From Plectosphaerella cucumerina (lineage: Eukaryota > Ascomycota > Sordariomycetes > Glomerellales > Plectosphaerellaceae): 64,000 nucleotides of DNA. Both the position numbers and the translations under genes were made by a program. Numbering within the stretch: position 1 is the stretch's first letter; every line of letters starts with the position of its first letter. Location: the NCBI GenBank assembly GCA_020746995.1, contig JAGPXD010000003.1, positions 1,302,001-1,366,000 of the forward strand, in the 5' to 3' direction. Below, one piece after another: positions 32,425 through 43,661 of the stretch. Under the pieces are notes generated by a model. That model saw nothing but the letters and a program-made list of their open reading frames with translations, did not search any database and was not told where the DNA came from.

Positions 32425-34530
32425 TCACCCTGTACCCGATCCCCCCCTCACATTCATCGCACGCCGCCTCTTCCACGATCGGATCATCGCCGCATTGCCC
32501 CCCGAGGCACCTGGTGCTCCAGTACGAGTCTCTCCGACCGCGGCAGCTGCCTTCGAAGCACCACACAGGCTGCCAGCGTTCCTCGCCGGCTGGCACCCGT
32601 TGCAGATGAGGCCGAAGAGCGTGTTGCCATCGCAGCCCGAGTCGCAGTTCCACGGCTGAAGCACGGTGAGATCCCACTCGCAGAAGCTCCTGATGCAGGA
32701 TGACCAGTTTTCAGTAGGCTGAGGAGAATCGGTTGGACGGCTGGCGCTGAACTCAGTGACAATCTTTGTCGACCATACCACTATGTTTGGTCTAAGAGGG
32801 TTGTTGAAGTCAAAGAACTGAGAGGTTGATATTTCCATGGATGCCGTGGTTGATGCGGGGGGTGATGTCGTGAGAGTGTTATCGAGAGGCAACATCTTAG
32901 AGGTCGTGTCGGAGGGAGTGCTAGAGGAGACGGAAGTCACATCGGCCGCGGGAATGGTCGATGCGACGGACGCAGCCGAGATTGTAATGGCAGATGTAAC
33001 CGTCGTTATCGGTACACCATCAACATTCACAACGACAAAGACGGACAAGAGGATATCAAGAGGCGGGCTCTGCCGGACCTCGAGACCCCTGTTCTCAAGA
33101 AGGCGGCGCCCGCCGCACCGCTGTTGGGAGTTTCCAGGACAACTTATGTCACATTTTGTCTCAATCACGATGGCAAAGTTTGTGATAGCCGAGCCGCAGT
33201 AGCAGAACCTAGGGACAGATGAGAATTAGCCGTCTGACAGCTCAGCGTACAAAGGGGCAGACGTACTGGTCATAGGTGCCCGCGAATTGCTGACCCTGAC
33301 AGGCCTCCACGCAGAGGTCGACGGTCATGACGTCGGAGATGAGCTTGAGCCGGAAGTCCTGGAAGTCGCCGACGGCGGTGTAGCAGCCCAGGGGGATGAA
33401 GGTGTCGTCTGTGGGAGGGTTGGCTGGAATGGATGTGCTTGGGGACGCAGACGAAGGTGTTGTGGAGGTTGGGGATGGGGATATCTCTGCTTCGGTGGTT
33501 GTTTCGGAGGAGGGCTGGGGGTTTGAGGTCTCGCTGGTTGGCGAGGGTTCATCAGATGGCGCTGATGGTGAGAAGCTGCTTGAGATTCGGGCGGTAGTAG
33601 TCGTCGTCTTCGTCGTCGTTTCAAGAGTAATCTCGTCTGTGAAAGAGGCGACTGTCGTCGTGATTCCTTGAGTGATGCTGGTCCCCTCAGCCGTTGTCGT
33701 TTCCTCAATTTCAATATCCTCAGTTGTAGTTGCGGTAGTTTTTTCAGCTGTGGTGCTCGTCTTAGTCGTTGCGGTTGTCTCTTCTGTTGCTGTGCTCTCC
33801 TCTGCTGTAGTCTCGGTCCCAGTCGTTACCTCCGCAGTCGTAGTCGTAGTCGTCGTCGTAACCGGAGGAGTAACATCAAACTCCACTTTCAGATACTCAA
33901 CCTGATACTCCACCGTCGCTATAAAGCAGCTCGCATACCAGTAAAACCTCATCGGCGAGTTCACTGGATCATCAGGGACTACCCTGTTTGGCAGCGTCTC
34001 AGTGTACGTCACCCCATTCGTCGGCTGATGCTGGCCCGCCGCGAAGTAGGCGTAACTCATCGAGTTGGAGCCGACAGGCCGGTATATGTTCAAAATGTAC
34101 ATGGTGCATAAGTTGCTCGGGTCCGCAGGCATCGGCGCCGTGTTGGTGTTGGCAGCGAAGGACTCGCCCGGGTTGGTGACCTTGAAGCGGGTGGTGATTT
34201 TGATGGCGCTGCCCACCGTCGCGTCGGCGGGGAAGGGCACGAAAATGCTGCCGTAGAGGGAGCCGGAATATTTGGGTTGCAAGATCCTGCGTCAACGCCG
34301 CAGGAGTTGGTTAGCTGCTGGTTCGTATGTAGCAAGCATCTCCTCGCGCCGTGGTGGGGTTTGGGATAAGCTCACAGCTGGGCTTTTCCGTTGACAACGC
34401 GTGTCAAGAAAGTACTACCTCCACTGGTCGATTGCGAGTCTATAGTAAAAGAAGAGAAGTCGCCCTCGACCACTGTTTGCACAGCTGCCGCGATGCCGGC
34501 TAAGGCGGCCGGAAGCCGGAGAAGCCTCAT
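32425..34530 (-). CDS. Secreted WSC-domain protein with Thr-rich region
   Basis: Three exons (34530-34376, 34286-33267, 33208-32425; introns 89 and 58 nt) sum to 652 aa. The N-terminus (MRLLRLPAALAGIAAAVQTVV) is a signal peptide. A beta-rich ectodomain follows (residues about 50-200), then a long Thr/Ser/Glu-rich stalk with TTTTTTT runs. A WSC carbohydrate-binding domain at about residues 345-440 starts IPLGCYTAVGDFQ and, across the second intron, continues QFCYCGSAITN and CSCPGN-type cysteines (CDISCPGN). A Ser/Thr-rich part and a Cys-rich tail (CEWDLTVLQPWNCDSGC) follow. WSC proteins bind glucan or other glycans in walls. No GPI or transmembrane end is evident, so secretion to the wall is inferred. 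The exact 3' end is uncertain. Confidence 0.78.
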
Positions 34531-35202
34531 GATGCAGCACGTCAGGCAAGTTAGAGGACGAGTGGAATATGGAAACCAGAGAGCCGTCGGCACGCTGCAC
34601 CGGAGGGACCAACGACGTGTTATGGATGCCTCCGTCGTCGACTCTGGGCGAGGAATCTTAAAAGGCGGCAGATCGTGGCGCACGCGATTGGGGGTCGTAA
34701 TTGCCGTGCGAATCCCTTCTCAGGCATTCTGCCCAGATGTTAGTATTAGGCCCTGGGGCATCTGGTCCTCAGGTCTTGGCCAGGCACTGCAATGTCTCAG
34801 GCTGGCTCGTCAGGGGCTTCGAGTTGGTACTTGGTTGGGTGTCTTAGATACATCGACCTGGAACTCGGGGTTCAAGCGGGAATGCGGCGTAGAGGAGGGC
34901 TGATAAATGGCTGGTTAGGAGGAGGGGAACGCCTGACATGTGTCCTCCTTGTGTTCCAGCTGCTTGGCCAGGCCAGTCTTGGAAGCAGAGATGTGCCAGG
35001 TGCGACACGAGACATTGAGAACAAACATCGGGCCTGGAATGACCTGAATAGTACTGTCAGTTGGACGCTACTAAGCGGACAGAAGCATAGCTTCCCAGCC
35101 TGGCAGTAGCAAAGACAAGGATACCTGAGCGGGTTGTGATTCGTGAGGCAAGAAATCAATGTGGTTAATTCCCTGCATCTGGACCACCTGAACTCAGCCA
35201 TA
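34531..35202. other. Intergenic / promoter of WSC gene
   Basis: It contains the promoter of the minus-strand WSC gene and the 3' flank of the monooxygenase gene. No further gene is seen. Confidence 0.45.
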
Positions 35203-36543
35203 TCACACCCCCTTGCCCTCAAAGAAGCGATTCCCCGGCCTCGGCAGCCCCAGATGCTCCCGCAGCGTCGTCCCCTCATACTCCTCACGGAAGAGACCCC
35301 GACGCTGCAGCTCGGGCACCAACCTCTTCGCAACGTCCTCAAGCCCCTGCGGCAAGAAGGGAAACGTAACAGTGAAACCGTCAGCACCGCTCTCACGAAG
35401 CCACTTCTCCAGCTCATCGGCTACAGCCTCTGGCGTGCCCACGAACGCCAGCCCTGAGTACCCTCCATACCGCTGCGCCAGTTGCCGTACTGTCAACCCC
35501 TCATCGGCCGCGAGTCGCAGCACCCCTTCGCGGCTCGTCTTGCTGGCGTTCGTCTCGGGCAGATCCGTCGGCAAGGGACCATCGGGATCGAAGCCCGAGG
35601 CGTCAGTGCCGAGGTTGATGGAGAGTGAGGCGATGGCGCTATCATAGTGTACCAGGCTGTCGAGCTTGAGTCGCTTGGCCTGCGCCTCCTCTGCCGAGTC
35701 GCCGATGATGATGAGCGCCGCGGGGAGAATCTTGAGGTGGTCCGGGTTACGGCCCGCGGCGGCCGCACGGCCCTTGATGTCGGCGTAGAGCTCCTTGGCT
35801 GCCTCGAGGTTGCGAGGTGAGCAGAAGACGGCTTCAGCGGTCTCGGCTGCCAGTTGCCGGCCGGGCTCTGATTGTCCGGCTTGCACGATGACGGGCCAGC
35901 CCTGGACGGGGCGGGCGATGTTCAGGGGCCCGCGCACGTGGAGGTCGTCGCCGTGGTGGTCAAGGACATGAATCTTCTCGGGGTCGACATACGTCCCCGA
36001 TTCCTGGTCGCGCACGAATGCGTCGTCGGCGAAACTATCCCAGAGGCCAGTAACGACGTCGTAGAACTCGCGAGCTCGCTTGTAGCGCTTGGCGTGCTCG
36101 AGGTGCACTTCTGATCCGAAGTTCTTGGAAGACTCGGGGTTACCAGTTGTAACGATATTCCATGCTGCGCGACCGTTGCTCAGGTGGTCGAGCGAGGCAA
36201 AACGCCGGGCGATGTGGTATGGCTCGTCATATGTTGTCGATGCTGTTGCCGCGAGACCGATGCGTTCTGTCACTTGTGACAGGGCCGAGAGCAGCGTGAA
36301 CGGCTCGAAGGATGTGACTGTGTGGCTGCGCTTCAGGGCTTCGGCCGGCATGTTGAGCACGGCAAGATGGTCGGCCATGAAAAAAGCGTCGAATTTGGCC
36401 TCTTCAAGGGTCTTGATGAAGTGCTTGAGGTGGTTGAGGTTGAAGTTGGCGTCAGGATACGCCCCCGGGTACCGCCAGGCCCCGGTGTGCAGGCTCACCG
36501 GCCGCATAAAGGCGGTGAGGTGTAGCTTCTTCTGCTGGCTCAT
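35203..36543 (-). CDS. LLM-class flavin-dependent monooxygenase (NtaA/SnaA/DszA type)
   Basis: Single exon, 446 aa, the usual length. The protein begins MSQQKKLHLTAFMRPVSLHTG and shows the family pattern: WRYPGAYPDANFN, FDAFFMADHLAV, FEPFTLLSALSQVTERIGL, the SLDHLSNGRAAWNIVTT box, VIVQAGQSEPGRQLAAETAEAVF, and GTPEAVADELEKW near the end. Members use FMNH2 from a partner reductase to oxidise small organic molecules such as nitrilotriacetate, alkanesulfonates or dibenzothiophene sulfone. The substrate here is unknown. No flavin reductase gene lies beside it. There is no signal peptide, so it is cytosolic. The neighbouring amino-acid permease on the same strand is 240 bp away. Confidence 0.93.
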   Translation of the reverse strand: MSQQKKLHLTAFMRPVSLHTGAWRYPGAYPDANFNLNHLKHFIKTLEEAKFDAFFMADHLAVLNMPAEALKRSHTVTSFEPFTLLSALSQVTERIGLAATASTTYDEPYHIARRFASLDHLSNGRAAWNIVTTGNPESSKNFGSEVHLEHAKRYKRAREFYDVVTGLWDSFADDAFVRDQESGTYVDPEKIHVLDHHGDDLHVRGPLNIARPVQGWPVIVQAGQSEPGRQLAAETAEAVFCSPRNLEAAKELYADIKGRAAAAGRNPDHLKILPAALIIIGDSAEEAQAKRLKLDSLVHYDSAIASLSINLGTDASGFDPDGPLPTDLPETNASKTSREGVLRLAADEGLTVRQLAQRYGGYSGLAFVGTPEAVADELEKWLRESGADGFTVTFPFLPQGLEDVAKRLVPELQRRGLFREEYEGTTLREHLGLPRPGNRFFEGKGV

Positions 36544-36782
36544 TTTGTATGTGTCTTGACTTATGTGAAGTTGATTTCAGACAAGCATGGTCATGGTCGC
36601 GGCTCTTTAAGCTGTCACGGCTTGCCTCGGAGCACCGGGATGACGCCAGCGATTGTCCGATCACGACATCGCGATGTGCGGGGAATCGGCCGCGGTGCTG
36701 ACATATGCTTCGACAGATGACAAACCAGGATGTGATTGATTGTTCTATCCTGTTGGTAGGGTGGATGGCCTGCTGCTGGTCA

Positions 36783-38389
36783 TCAGGTCTCCCTGGCGGC
36801 TAGATATTGCCGGGTCTTGTAAAAGACGACACCCAAGGCCCAGATGGCGACGATGATGATAGCCTGTACAGGGGCAAAGAGCGCGCCCCTGACCACCACG
36901 AAGCCGCTCACCAACACGAAGAGAAGCGGGTTGATGGCGAAAGTCTTGTAGGGTCGCTCGAGGCCTGGCTCGCGGAAACGCAGGATAATGGCGCCTAGAA
37001 CTGTGAGGAAGAAGAAGGAGTATTCTCCCAGACCGTTGAGTGTCAGTAGAGCACGGAAGCTACCGAACAGGATGTAGAACGTTGCAAGGAAAGCCGAGAG
37101 GAGAACGGCGTTGATAGGCGCGTCCGACATGGTCTTGGACTCGTCCTCCGACGGAGAGTCTGTTTCTGTGCGGCGGGCCCAGCCGACACGGCCGATGATG
37201 GTGAAGAAGCCGGGGATCCAGTCCCTCCGTGCTGCGGCCACAGCCATGCGGCTGGCGACGAATGAGTTGCCCAGAAGAGATCCGGCGACGACAAGGCAGA
37301 CGAGGACCGCCGTGGCGATACCAAAGCCCCGTCCGAGAAGGCGGGTGATGGCAGTCTGAGCTGGTTAGCGGATACCCGAAAGGGATGCCCAAGTGGACTC
37401 ACCACAGCCACGCTGTCAGTCGTGGAAACAACATTCCACGGGAGGAGGATGTAGTAACCAGTATTAGCCGCAAGGAAACACAGGATAATCGTCGGCAGCG
37501 ACGTGTTGATAGCAAGGGGCAGCTGCCTCGCCGGCTGCGACAGCTCCGCCGAGACGTAAATGGCCTTGTCCCAGCCCGAGTACGCCCACAGCGCCGCATA
37601 CAGAGCAGCCGAGTAGTGCCCGAAAATCTCCCACTGGCTCAGACCCTCCCAGTCCGTCTCGCTGCCGTCCGGGTTGCGCGACGCGCGGTAGCCGAACCAC
37701 GGCTTTTCATGCCAGTCGCCGCCGCCAACGTGTCGCTCGGGCTGTGCGAAGTGCAGGGCTACGACGGCAACGGAGGCGACGACGACAACTAGAATGCTGA
37801 GGAACTTGAGCACCACGAAGAAGCTATTCAGCCGTGTGCTGGCGCGGGTGTTGATGGAGTTGGCGGCGCTGACGAGAAGGAGTACCAGTACCGAGAGGAG
37901 CTTGTGCGAAAGGGAGCCGGCGGCGTCGACGACGCCGGCGGCCGAGTAGGCGCTCTCGACGAAGACAATGCTCAGGATGGCCAGAGTCGCGGGCATGACG
38001 GCCACAATCCAGGTCCAGGCGGCGAGGAAACCCCACACATCGCCGTAGATGTGCTGCAAGTACGGCTGGACGCCTCCCTCGCCCGGAATGGCAGTGCCGA
38101 GCTCGGCAAACGTCGTCGCGCCGGTCCATGCCAGAATGCCGCCGACAAGCCAGATGACAAGTGCCACACCGGGCGAAGGGACATTGGTGTCGATGGCGCC
38201 GGGGGAAGTGAAGACGCCGCTGCCGATGACGACGCTGACGACAATGCCGAAGGCCTCGATGGCGCCGAGGTTTCGCGTGAATGTGCCGCGGGCGGGGGAG
38301 TCGTCGCGTCGGATTGGGGCATTGGCCTCGCGCTGTGCGCCCAGGAGGGGCTGCCGGGCCGCGGCGGTGTCTGATTGAGAGGAGGGCAT
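36783..38389 (-). CDS. Amino-acid permease, APC superfamily (LAT/methionine-permease type)
   Basis: Two exons (38389-37403 and 37355-36783; 47-nt intron with donor GTGAGT) give 519 aa. About 12 hydrophobic segments follow a 40-residue hydrophilic N-terminus. The first helix carries IVVSVVIGSGVFTSPGAI, the unwound TM1 motif (GSGVF) of L-type amino acid transporters and Mup1-like permeases. Later motifs include AFAELGT-like TFAELGTAIPGEGG and ALWAYSGWDKAIYVSAEL (TM6 region). It probably imports neutral amino acids at the plasma membrane. Start choice: the first ATG is followed by a plausible cytosolic tail with Ser/Gln residues. Confidence 0.92.
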
Positions 38390-38744
38390 GGTGGTTTAGT
38401 CGCTGATGTGAGAAGGAGGAAGGAGCGAAGAAGCGCTCATGTTGGTGGGTGAATCATCCTCGGTTGGATGGCAAGACATGACGTGACTGTGGGTGCAGCG
38501 CTCCGGTTATGTAATCCCCGTCATGGGCAGGCGCTTCAGGGGTCACTCCGATGCTTCCAGGGCTCTTTAGGGATTAAGCGCTCCGCTGTAAGCTGCCCGC
38601 CCATACAGGTACGACCCCTGAGGTGCTTCCGAGGCTTTGAAGAAGAAGGCATTCTAGGAAAATCGTTCAAGTTTCTTCAAGGCAAAGAAATCCAATCTAA
38701 TTGTACATGGTATGTAAACGCCATTCTAAGACCAAAGAATCCAT
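38390..38744. other. Intergenic between permease and ABC transporter
   Basis: This short region holds the promoter of the minus-strand permease and the 3' flank of the ABC gene. A direct repeat of GGCGCTTCAGGGG-like sequence near 38530 is the only notable pattern. Confidence 0.4.
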
Positions 38745-41700
38745 CTAGAAACCCAGACAAATCTTCCTCCACCTCTTCTTATCCTTCCACTTGGACTGCA
38801 CCGGCGCCCGAGCCGGCACACCCCCTGGACGCTCTGCGCCCTCCTCCCTCACAACCCCCTCGCTCCGTTCCGCCTCATACCCCTCCTCGCGCACATTATG
38901 CTTGCCAACAATACTCAAGAACACATCATTCAGCGTTGCCGGGCTGACGCTGTGATGCTCCACGCCCAGCGCCTCCTTGTTCTCCTCGAGCAGCACCATC
39001 AGGCGACCGATGGCTCCAGCTTCTCCTCCTGCCCTCCCGGCTCTCGGAACCGACGCCGCCGGCACAGAGAAGCGCATCTGTCCGTGGAACGTCTCGGGCT
39101 CGACGTCCGCCCCCGGCAGCGTACTGAGCACCCACTCTCGCAGCGCGTCCATCTCGCCCTGCGTCGAGTGCGGCGCCGTCCGACTGACGAGGTGCACGTA
39201 AAGCGACCCTCCGAAACGCTCCCTCAGCGCTCCAACGTCTCCCGCCGCGAGCATCCGCCTTGCCAGGATGCCCGCTCGTCCGGCCAGTGCGTCCGCCTCC
39301 TCCATGCTATGCGTCGTGAGCAGGATGGAGCGGCCGGGCGCCACACCGGACAGCGTGCGCCACATGATGCGCTTGGCCGCCGCGTCTAGACCTGAAGACG
39401 GCTCGTCCAGGAGCAGCACCGACGGGTTTCCCGTGAGGGCGATGCCCAGCGAGAGCTTGCGCCTGTTACCGCCTGAAAGGTGCTGTGCCATGACGTCGCG
39501 GTGGGCGCCGAGGCCGACGGCGCGGATGACGGCCGAGACCTGGCGCTCGACGTCGGCGATGCCGCGGAGACGCGCGTAGTGGACAAGATGTTCGCGGACA
39601 GTCATGGAGTCGACGGCATCGAATTGAGGGCACACGCCTAGGTTTGACCGCGCGAGGGCTCGCTGCTTGCCAACAGGGACGTGCTCAACGAACACGTCGC
39701 CGCCGTTTTTGTCTGGCTTCATGTCGCCGCGAATGAGAGAGATGGTTGTCGACTTGCCGGCGCCATTGGGACCCAAGAGCGCAAATACCTCGCCGTGGCG
39801 GACGCCGAACGACACATTGTCGACGGCCGTGTTCTTGCCGAATGTCTTGGTAAGGTTCTTGACCTGGAGCCCCTCGTCATCGGTGAAGTCGCGGACCTCA
39901 ACCAGCTCGTTTGCGTCCTCGACGTCTTCAGCGGGTGTCCTGTCCTTCTTGGTGGTCTTTGCAGATGCGGACAGCAGTCCACTGTCGTTGAGAAGCAAGA
40001 TACCGAAGAAGATAATAGACTGGAGAGCCAGGTACAGGATCGGGGCACCGTATGCGTCAATTGCGCCCGGGTAGCCCTGAAGCTCGTCTCCAGAGCATGC
40101 GGCCGAGAAGACATTGAGTCCGACAAGGAGCGCGCGACATAGCGAGCCGGTCGGGAAGAAGATGGAGATGATGTAGTGACCGAGCATTACATTGCGGTCT
40201 GTCATCGTCGGCGGCGAGAAAGTGATGATGAAGAGGAACGCGATGAGGTAGATGGCGAAGCCGACGCCGTTGTAGGCCATGACGGCGGCGAACGTCGCGA
40301 ACTGGCTTGTGAGCATCAGGGAAAGGATGTACGAGAGGAGAATCGACGCCATTCCGTAGAGTATGAACACCGGGAATAAGTAGCCAGGGGCGTACCACAT
40401 GTCCGAAGAAGCCACCAGAGCGGCAGCGGCCAGAATGAGAGCAAAGGCGAAGAGGGAGAAGTCGAAGAGCAGATGCGACGCCCACAAAGGAGCAGACCGC
40501 ACACCGCTCGAGTACTGCAGACCACGGACGTGCGAGCGCCGTTCGAGGTTCGGATAGAGCCCGAAGAAGGCCGAGGCAATTCCCATGACGATGGGGAAGT
40601 AGATGGCCAGCTGGAGCGACTTGCCCAGTGACGAAGGCGCGGGCAGATCAAAGTGCGAGTATGCCGTGGCGATGGTGATATTGGTGCGCATCGTATCGAG
40701 CGCGTTCTGGGCAAAGACAGCCGTGTAGACGGACAGCCTGTCGGCGCGGTACACCACTGTGGGCGCCTCGTCACGGCTGCCCAGCCACCAGCCACCGGGG
40801 AACACCTCAGTGCGGTTCTCCTCGACGAAGGACTTGAACTCGGGGAAGCTGTCGCGCGTGTCGAACGTGATGTTGCCCGTGTCGGCGCTCGGGGCGGCCG
40901 AGTCGAGAAGAGAGGTCAGGCTGGACATTTGCGAAGAAGGGCCGGCGACGATGACGGCGTCGTCGAAGATGCCTGTGAACTGGCCAGTGCCCTCTGCGCG
41001 AGAGGCGTCGCTGGGGCTGCAGCTGACCTGCGACTCGCCGCGGATCAGGATCTGCATGATGGCGGCGGCGACGATGGGGATGAGGAAGGCGGCCACGAAC
41101 GGCACCCAGTTAGTCTTGAAGAGAGTGCAGCGCTTGAAGGCCAGCGTGACGACCTGCTTGAAGAAGCCCGTCGGCTTGCCGGTGAGTAGCTCGGTGGAGG
41201 ATCCGTCCGTCGCAGTGATGTTCTTCTCGGAGACGGCGCCATCAGATGTGGCTGGCGTGATGGCTGCCCCTGAGGTGCCGTTCGTCGGCTCCTCGTCCTT
41301 GGCCTCCTCTGCGACTTGGAGGAAGACGTCCTCGATGGTGGGGTTGGACAGGCGGTACTCAATGCCCGCGGCTTCCAGAGCGCGGATAGTTTCAGCGGCA
41401 AGAGCAGAGGACGTGGCAACGTAGGTGATGGTGTTGCCTCCAACGTCCCGGTGCACGCCTTCAATCTCAGGGGCGTTGCGGACGTTTCTTGCGTTCAGCA
41501 CGTGGATGCGGTAGCCGGCGCCCATCTGGTTCTTCAAGGTGACAGCGGAGCCCTCGGCTCGGAGGGTGCCCTTGGACAGGATGGCAATATGGTCGGCCAG
41601 AAGGTCGGCCTCGTCGAGGAAATGCGTCGTCATGATGATGGTCCGCCTGCCGCGCTCGGACAGGAGGATATCCCAGATCTTTCTCCTGGAAAGGGGATCA

Positions 41701-43661
41701 ATGCCAGACGACACCTCATCGACGCAGCATACGGCGCTCCCGCCCGTGAGCATCAGACCGAGCTGCAGCTTGCGCTTCTGGCCACCCGACAGCGTGGAGA
41801 CGCGGGCCTTCTTCTTCGATGCCAGTCCAATCTGCTCAATGAGTTTGTTCAGCTCCTCATCGCTCGACAGGCTTCGGGGTGCCTTGAGCTCGTTGAAGAT
41901 CTTCATGTGCTCCCAAACCGTGAGCTCGTCCCAGAGAACATTTTTCTGGGGTGCAAAGCCGACACCGCCAGACGCGTCGATGGACACGTTGCCCCTATCG
42001 AAGCGAGAGATTCCTGCAATAGCGTCAAGAGTGGTGCTCTTTCCACTGCCGTTGGCACCCAGCAGTGCAAGAATCTGGCCCTTTTGCGCCTTGAGGGTAA
42101 GGTTGTTGACAGCCACTGTCGCATCCCGCGGCTTGCTGATGAAGGAAAAGATGCGGCGGAAGAGGCTGGGTCGGTAGATCTTTGTCAGACCCTGCACAAA
42201 CACAGCGTCGTCCCTATCGTCAGGTCCCTTGCGGACAGATCGGCTGTCAGAGCCGACGCCGTGGAGGTAGCGCTCAAGGAAGACAGCAATGGCGGGATAG
42301 GCAAAGGTCTGTATGAGCATGAAAAGCCAGAAAACGATGGCGGGAAGGGTGAAGGTCGAGCCGGGCGGCGAGTTGATCAGATCCATCGGCATGCCCTCGC
42401 CCTCGAACCGAGCAATGGACTTGATGAAGAAGATGAAGCTGCACGGCGTGAAGAGCAAGCCGAGGACCGCGACGGCACCGGTGCCGGGGTTGGGGATTGC
42501 TTGTGCAAGGACACCAAGCAGGACGTAGACCAGGGAGTTGATAGTGCCAGACAGCTGGGCCTTCTTGAAGAAGACGGCTCCAAGAGTGGCCTGAGACGTC
42601 AGGGCCAAGCCAGCTAGGAGGAACAAGCCAACGGGGATTCCGGCATTTGTGTTGGTCCAGATGAGGAACTTGGCAATGAGTGCTGCGATGACCCAGCCGG
42701 GGATGTAAATGGTCGTGAAGGAATAGTGAGTTGACAACATGCGAGCGGCCTGGGCCTCCCAGTCGCGACCCGTTGGCATCATGGCGTCGATGAGTTGCGT
42801 CAGCCCCTTTTCGCGCTCAGTCGCGACATGGCCGGGCAGGTGGTAGGTGACACCGATCAGGGCGAGAGCAAAGGCGACACCGAGGTAGTTGACGAACGTC
42901 TTTTGGTAGTTGCGACGCGCCTCAGCGGCGCGCTCTTCTTCGGTCTGGTCGGTGAAGCCCCATTCCCGGGACGAGTCGAGAGTGGAGGCATCGCCAGAGG
43001 AGCTGATGTCGGCAATGGCGACGTCGACGGCACGCTGAAGGGGGAGGGTGTAGACCTGGGCGTCGTTGTCGTTCTTGTCGACTTCAAAGCCGATGCCGAG
43101 GGCGGCGTCGCCCCTGAGGGTGTAGTTCCACAGGCCGCCGGACCCCTCATCAGGGGACGAGTGGAAGACGACGGCGCCGTAGCAAGGGGTTGTGCCCCTG
43201 TACGAGGTGCGGCAAACGAAAGCGACATCGCTGGGCTGCTCGAGAGTCGTGGCATTCTTCCCGGCGTCGGTCACAATAGTGGAGAGTCTGTCGATGACAC
43301 GGTCAATGTCGCCGCCACTGAAGCCGCTGTTGACAAAGATGACAGTGTTGCGGGAGGTGTCGGCGGCGGCGAGGCCATCGGGCAGGGATCTGATCGGGCG
43401 CGGTTCGCCGAGGCCGAATTCCGAGACGGGGTTGTTCAGCCTCTGGCCGGCGCCGAGGTATATTGAGAGAATGAGAGGGAGAAGGAGAGCCGAGTAGAGC
43501 GTCGAAACGGGATGTCGCATCAAGAGGATCCGAATGTTCTTGTTGATAAGCGTGTTTGTCTGGCGCCAGAGCGCCGACTTTGCAGGGGCCATAGCGGCGC
43601 GTCCGTCCGTCAGGACCGGGACTGATGAGCTGGATTTGAAGTCGGTGTCGTTGCAATTCAA
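38745..43661 (-). CDS. Full-size ABC transporter, ABCA-like
   Basis: An intronless frame of 1638 aa with the ABCA order TMD-NBD-TMD-NBD. The first membrane helix (residues about 45-75, NIRILLMRHPVSTLY) is followed by a large extracytoplasmic loop and a helix cluster at about 265-480. NBD1 has Walker A GANGSGKSTT near residue 534, signature LSGGQKRKLQLG near 623 and Walker B CCVDEVSSGIDP. A second loop and helix cluster follow (850-1200). NBD2 has Walker A GPNGAGKSTT near 1296, signature LSGGNRRKLSLG near 1393, and LLLDEPSSGLD. NBD1 has Val in place of Pro after the catalytic Glu. Members move lipids; the cargo here is unknown. It is divergent from the AA9 gene across 1.9 kb. Confidence 0.95.
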   Translation of the reverse strand: MNCNDTDFKSSSSVPVLTDGRAAMAPAKSALWRQTNTLINKNIRILLMRHPVSTLYSALLLPLILSIYLGAGQRLNNPVSEFGLGEPRPIRSLPDGLAAADTSRNTVIFVNSGFSGGDIDRVIDRLSTIVTDAGKNATTLEQPSDVAFVCRTSYRGTTPCYGAVVFHSSPDEGSGGLWNYTLRGDAALGIGFEVDKNDNDAQVYTLPLQRAVDVAIADISSSGDASTLDSSREWGFTDQTEEERAAEARRNYQKTFVNYLGVAFALALIGVTYHLPGHVATEREKGLTQLIDAMMPTGRDWEAQAARMLSTHYSFTTIYIPGWVIAALIAKFLIWTNTNAGIPVGLFLLAGLALTSQATLGAVFFKKAQLSGTINSLVYVLLGVLAQAIPNPGTGAVAVLGLLFTPCSFIFFIKSIARFEGEGMPMDLINSPPGSTFTLPAIVFWLFMLIQTFAYPAIAVFLERYLHGVGSDSRSVRKGPDDRDDAVFVQGLTKIYRPSLFRRIFSFISKPRDATVAVNNLTLKAQKGQILALLGANGSGKSTTLDAIAGISRFDRGNVSIDASGGVGFAPQKNVLWDELTVWEHMKIFNELKAPRSLSSDEELNKLIEQIGLASKKKARVSTLSGGQKRKLQLGLMLTGGSAVCCVDEVSSGIDPLSRRKIWDILLSERGRRTIIMTTHFLDEADLLADHIAILSKGTLRAEGSAVTLKNQMGAGYRIHVLNARNVRNAPEIEGVHRDVGGNTITYVATSSALAAETIRALEAAGIEYRLSNPTIEDVFLQVAEEAKDEEPTNGTSGAAITPATSDGAVSEKNITATDGSSTELLTGKPTGFFKQVVTLAFKRCTLFKTNWVPFVAAFLIPIVAAAIMQILIRGESQVSCSPSDASRAEGTGQFTGIFDDAVIVAGPSSQMSSLTSLLDSAAPSADTGNITFDTRDSFPEFKSFVEENRTEVFPGGWWLGSRDEAPTVVYRADRLSVYTAVFAQNALDTMRTNITIATAYSHFDLPAPSSLGKSLQLAIYFPIVMGIASAFFGLYPNLERRSHVRGLQYSSGVRSAPLWASHLLFDFSLFAFALILAAAALVASSDMWYAPGYLFPVFILYGMASILLSYILSLMLTSQFATFAAVMAYNGVGFAIYLIAFLFIITFSPPTMTDRNVMLGHYIISIFFPTGSLCRALLVGLNVFSAACSGDELQGYPGAIDAYGAPILYLALQSIIFFGILLLNDSGLLSASAKTTKKDRTPAEDVEDANELVEVRDFTDDEGLQVKNLTKTFGKNTAVDNVSFGVRHGEVFALLGPNGAGKSTTISLIRGDMKPDKNGGDVFVEHVPVGKQRALARSNLGVCPQFDAVDSMTVREHLVHYARLRGIADVERQVSAVIRAVGLGAHRDVMAQHLSGGNRRKLSLGIALTGNPSVLLLDEPSSGLDAAAKRIMWRTLSGVAPGRSILLTTHSMEEADALAGRAGILARRMLAAGDVGALRERFGGSLYVHLVSRTAPHSTQGEMDALREWVLSTLPGADVEPETFHGQMRFSVPAASVPRAGRAGGEAGAIGRLMVLLEENKEALGVEHHSVSPATLNDVFLSIVGKHNVREEGYEAERSEGVVREEGAERPGGVPARAPVQSKWKDKKRWRKICLGF

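Noticed and set aside
41316..42617. Plus-strand open frame (433 aa) inside the ABC transporter
   Set aside because: It is antisense to the NBD1 region, whose motifs are unambiguous; the frame has no family features of its own.
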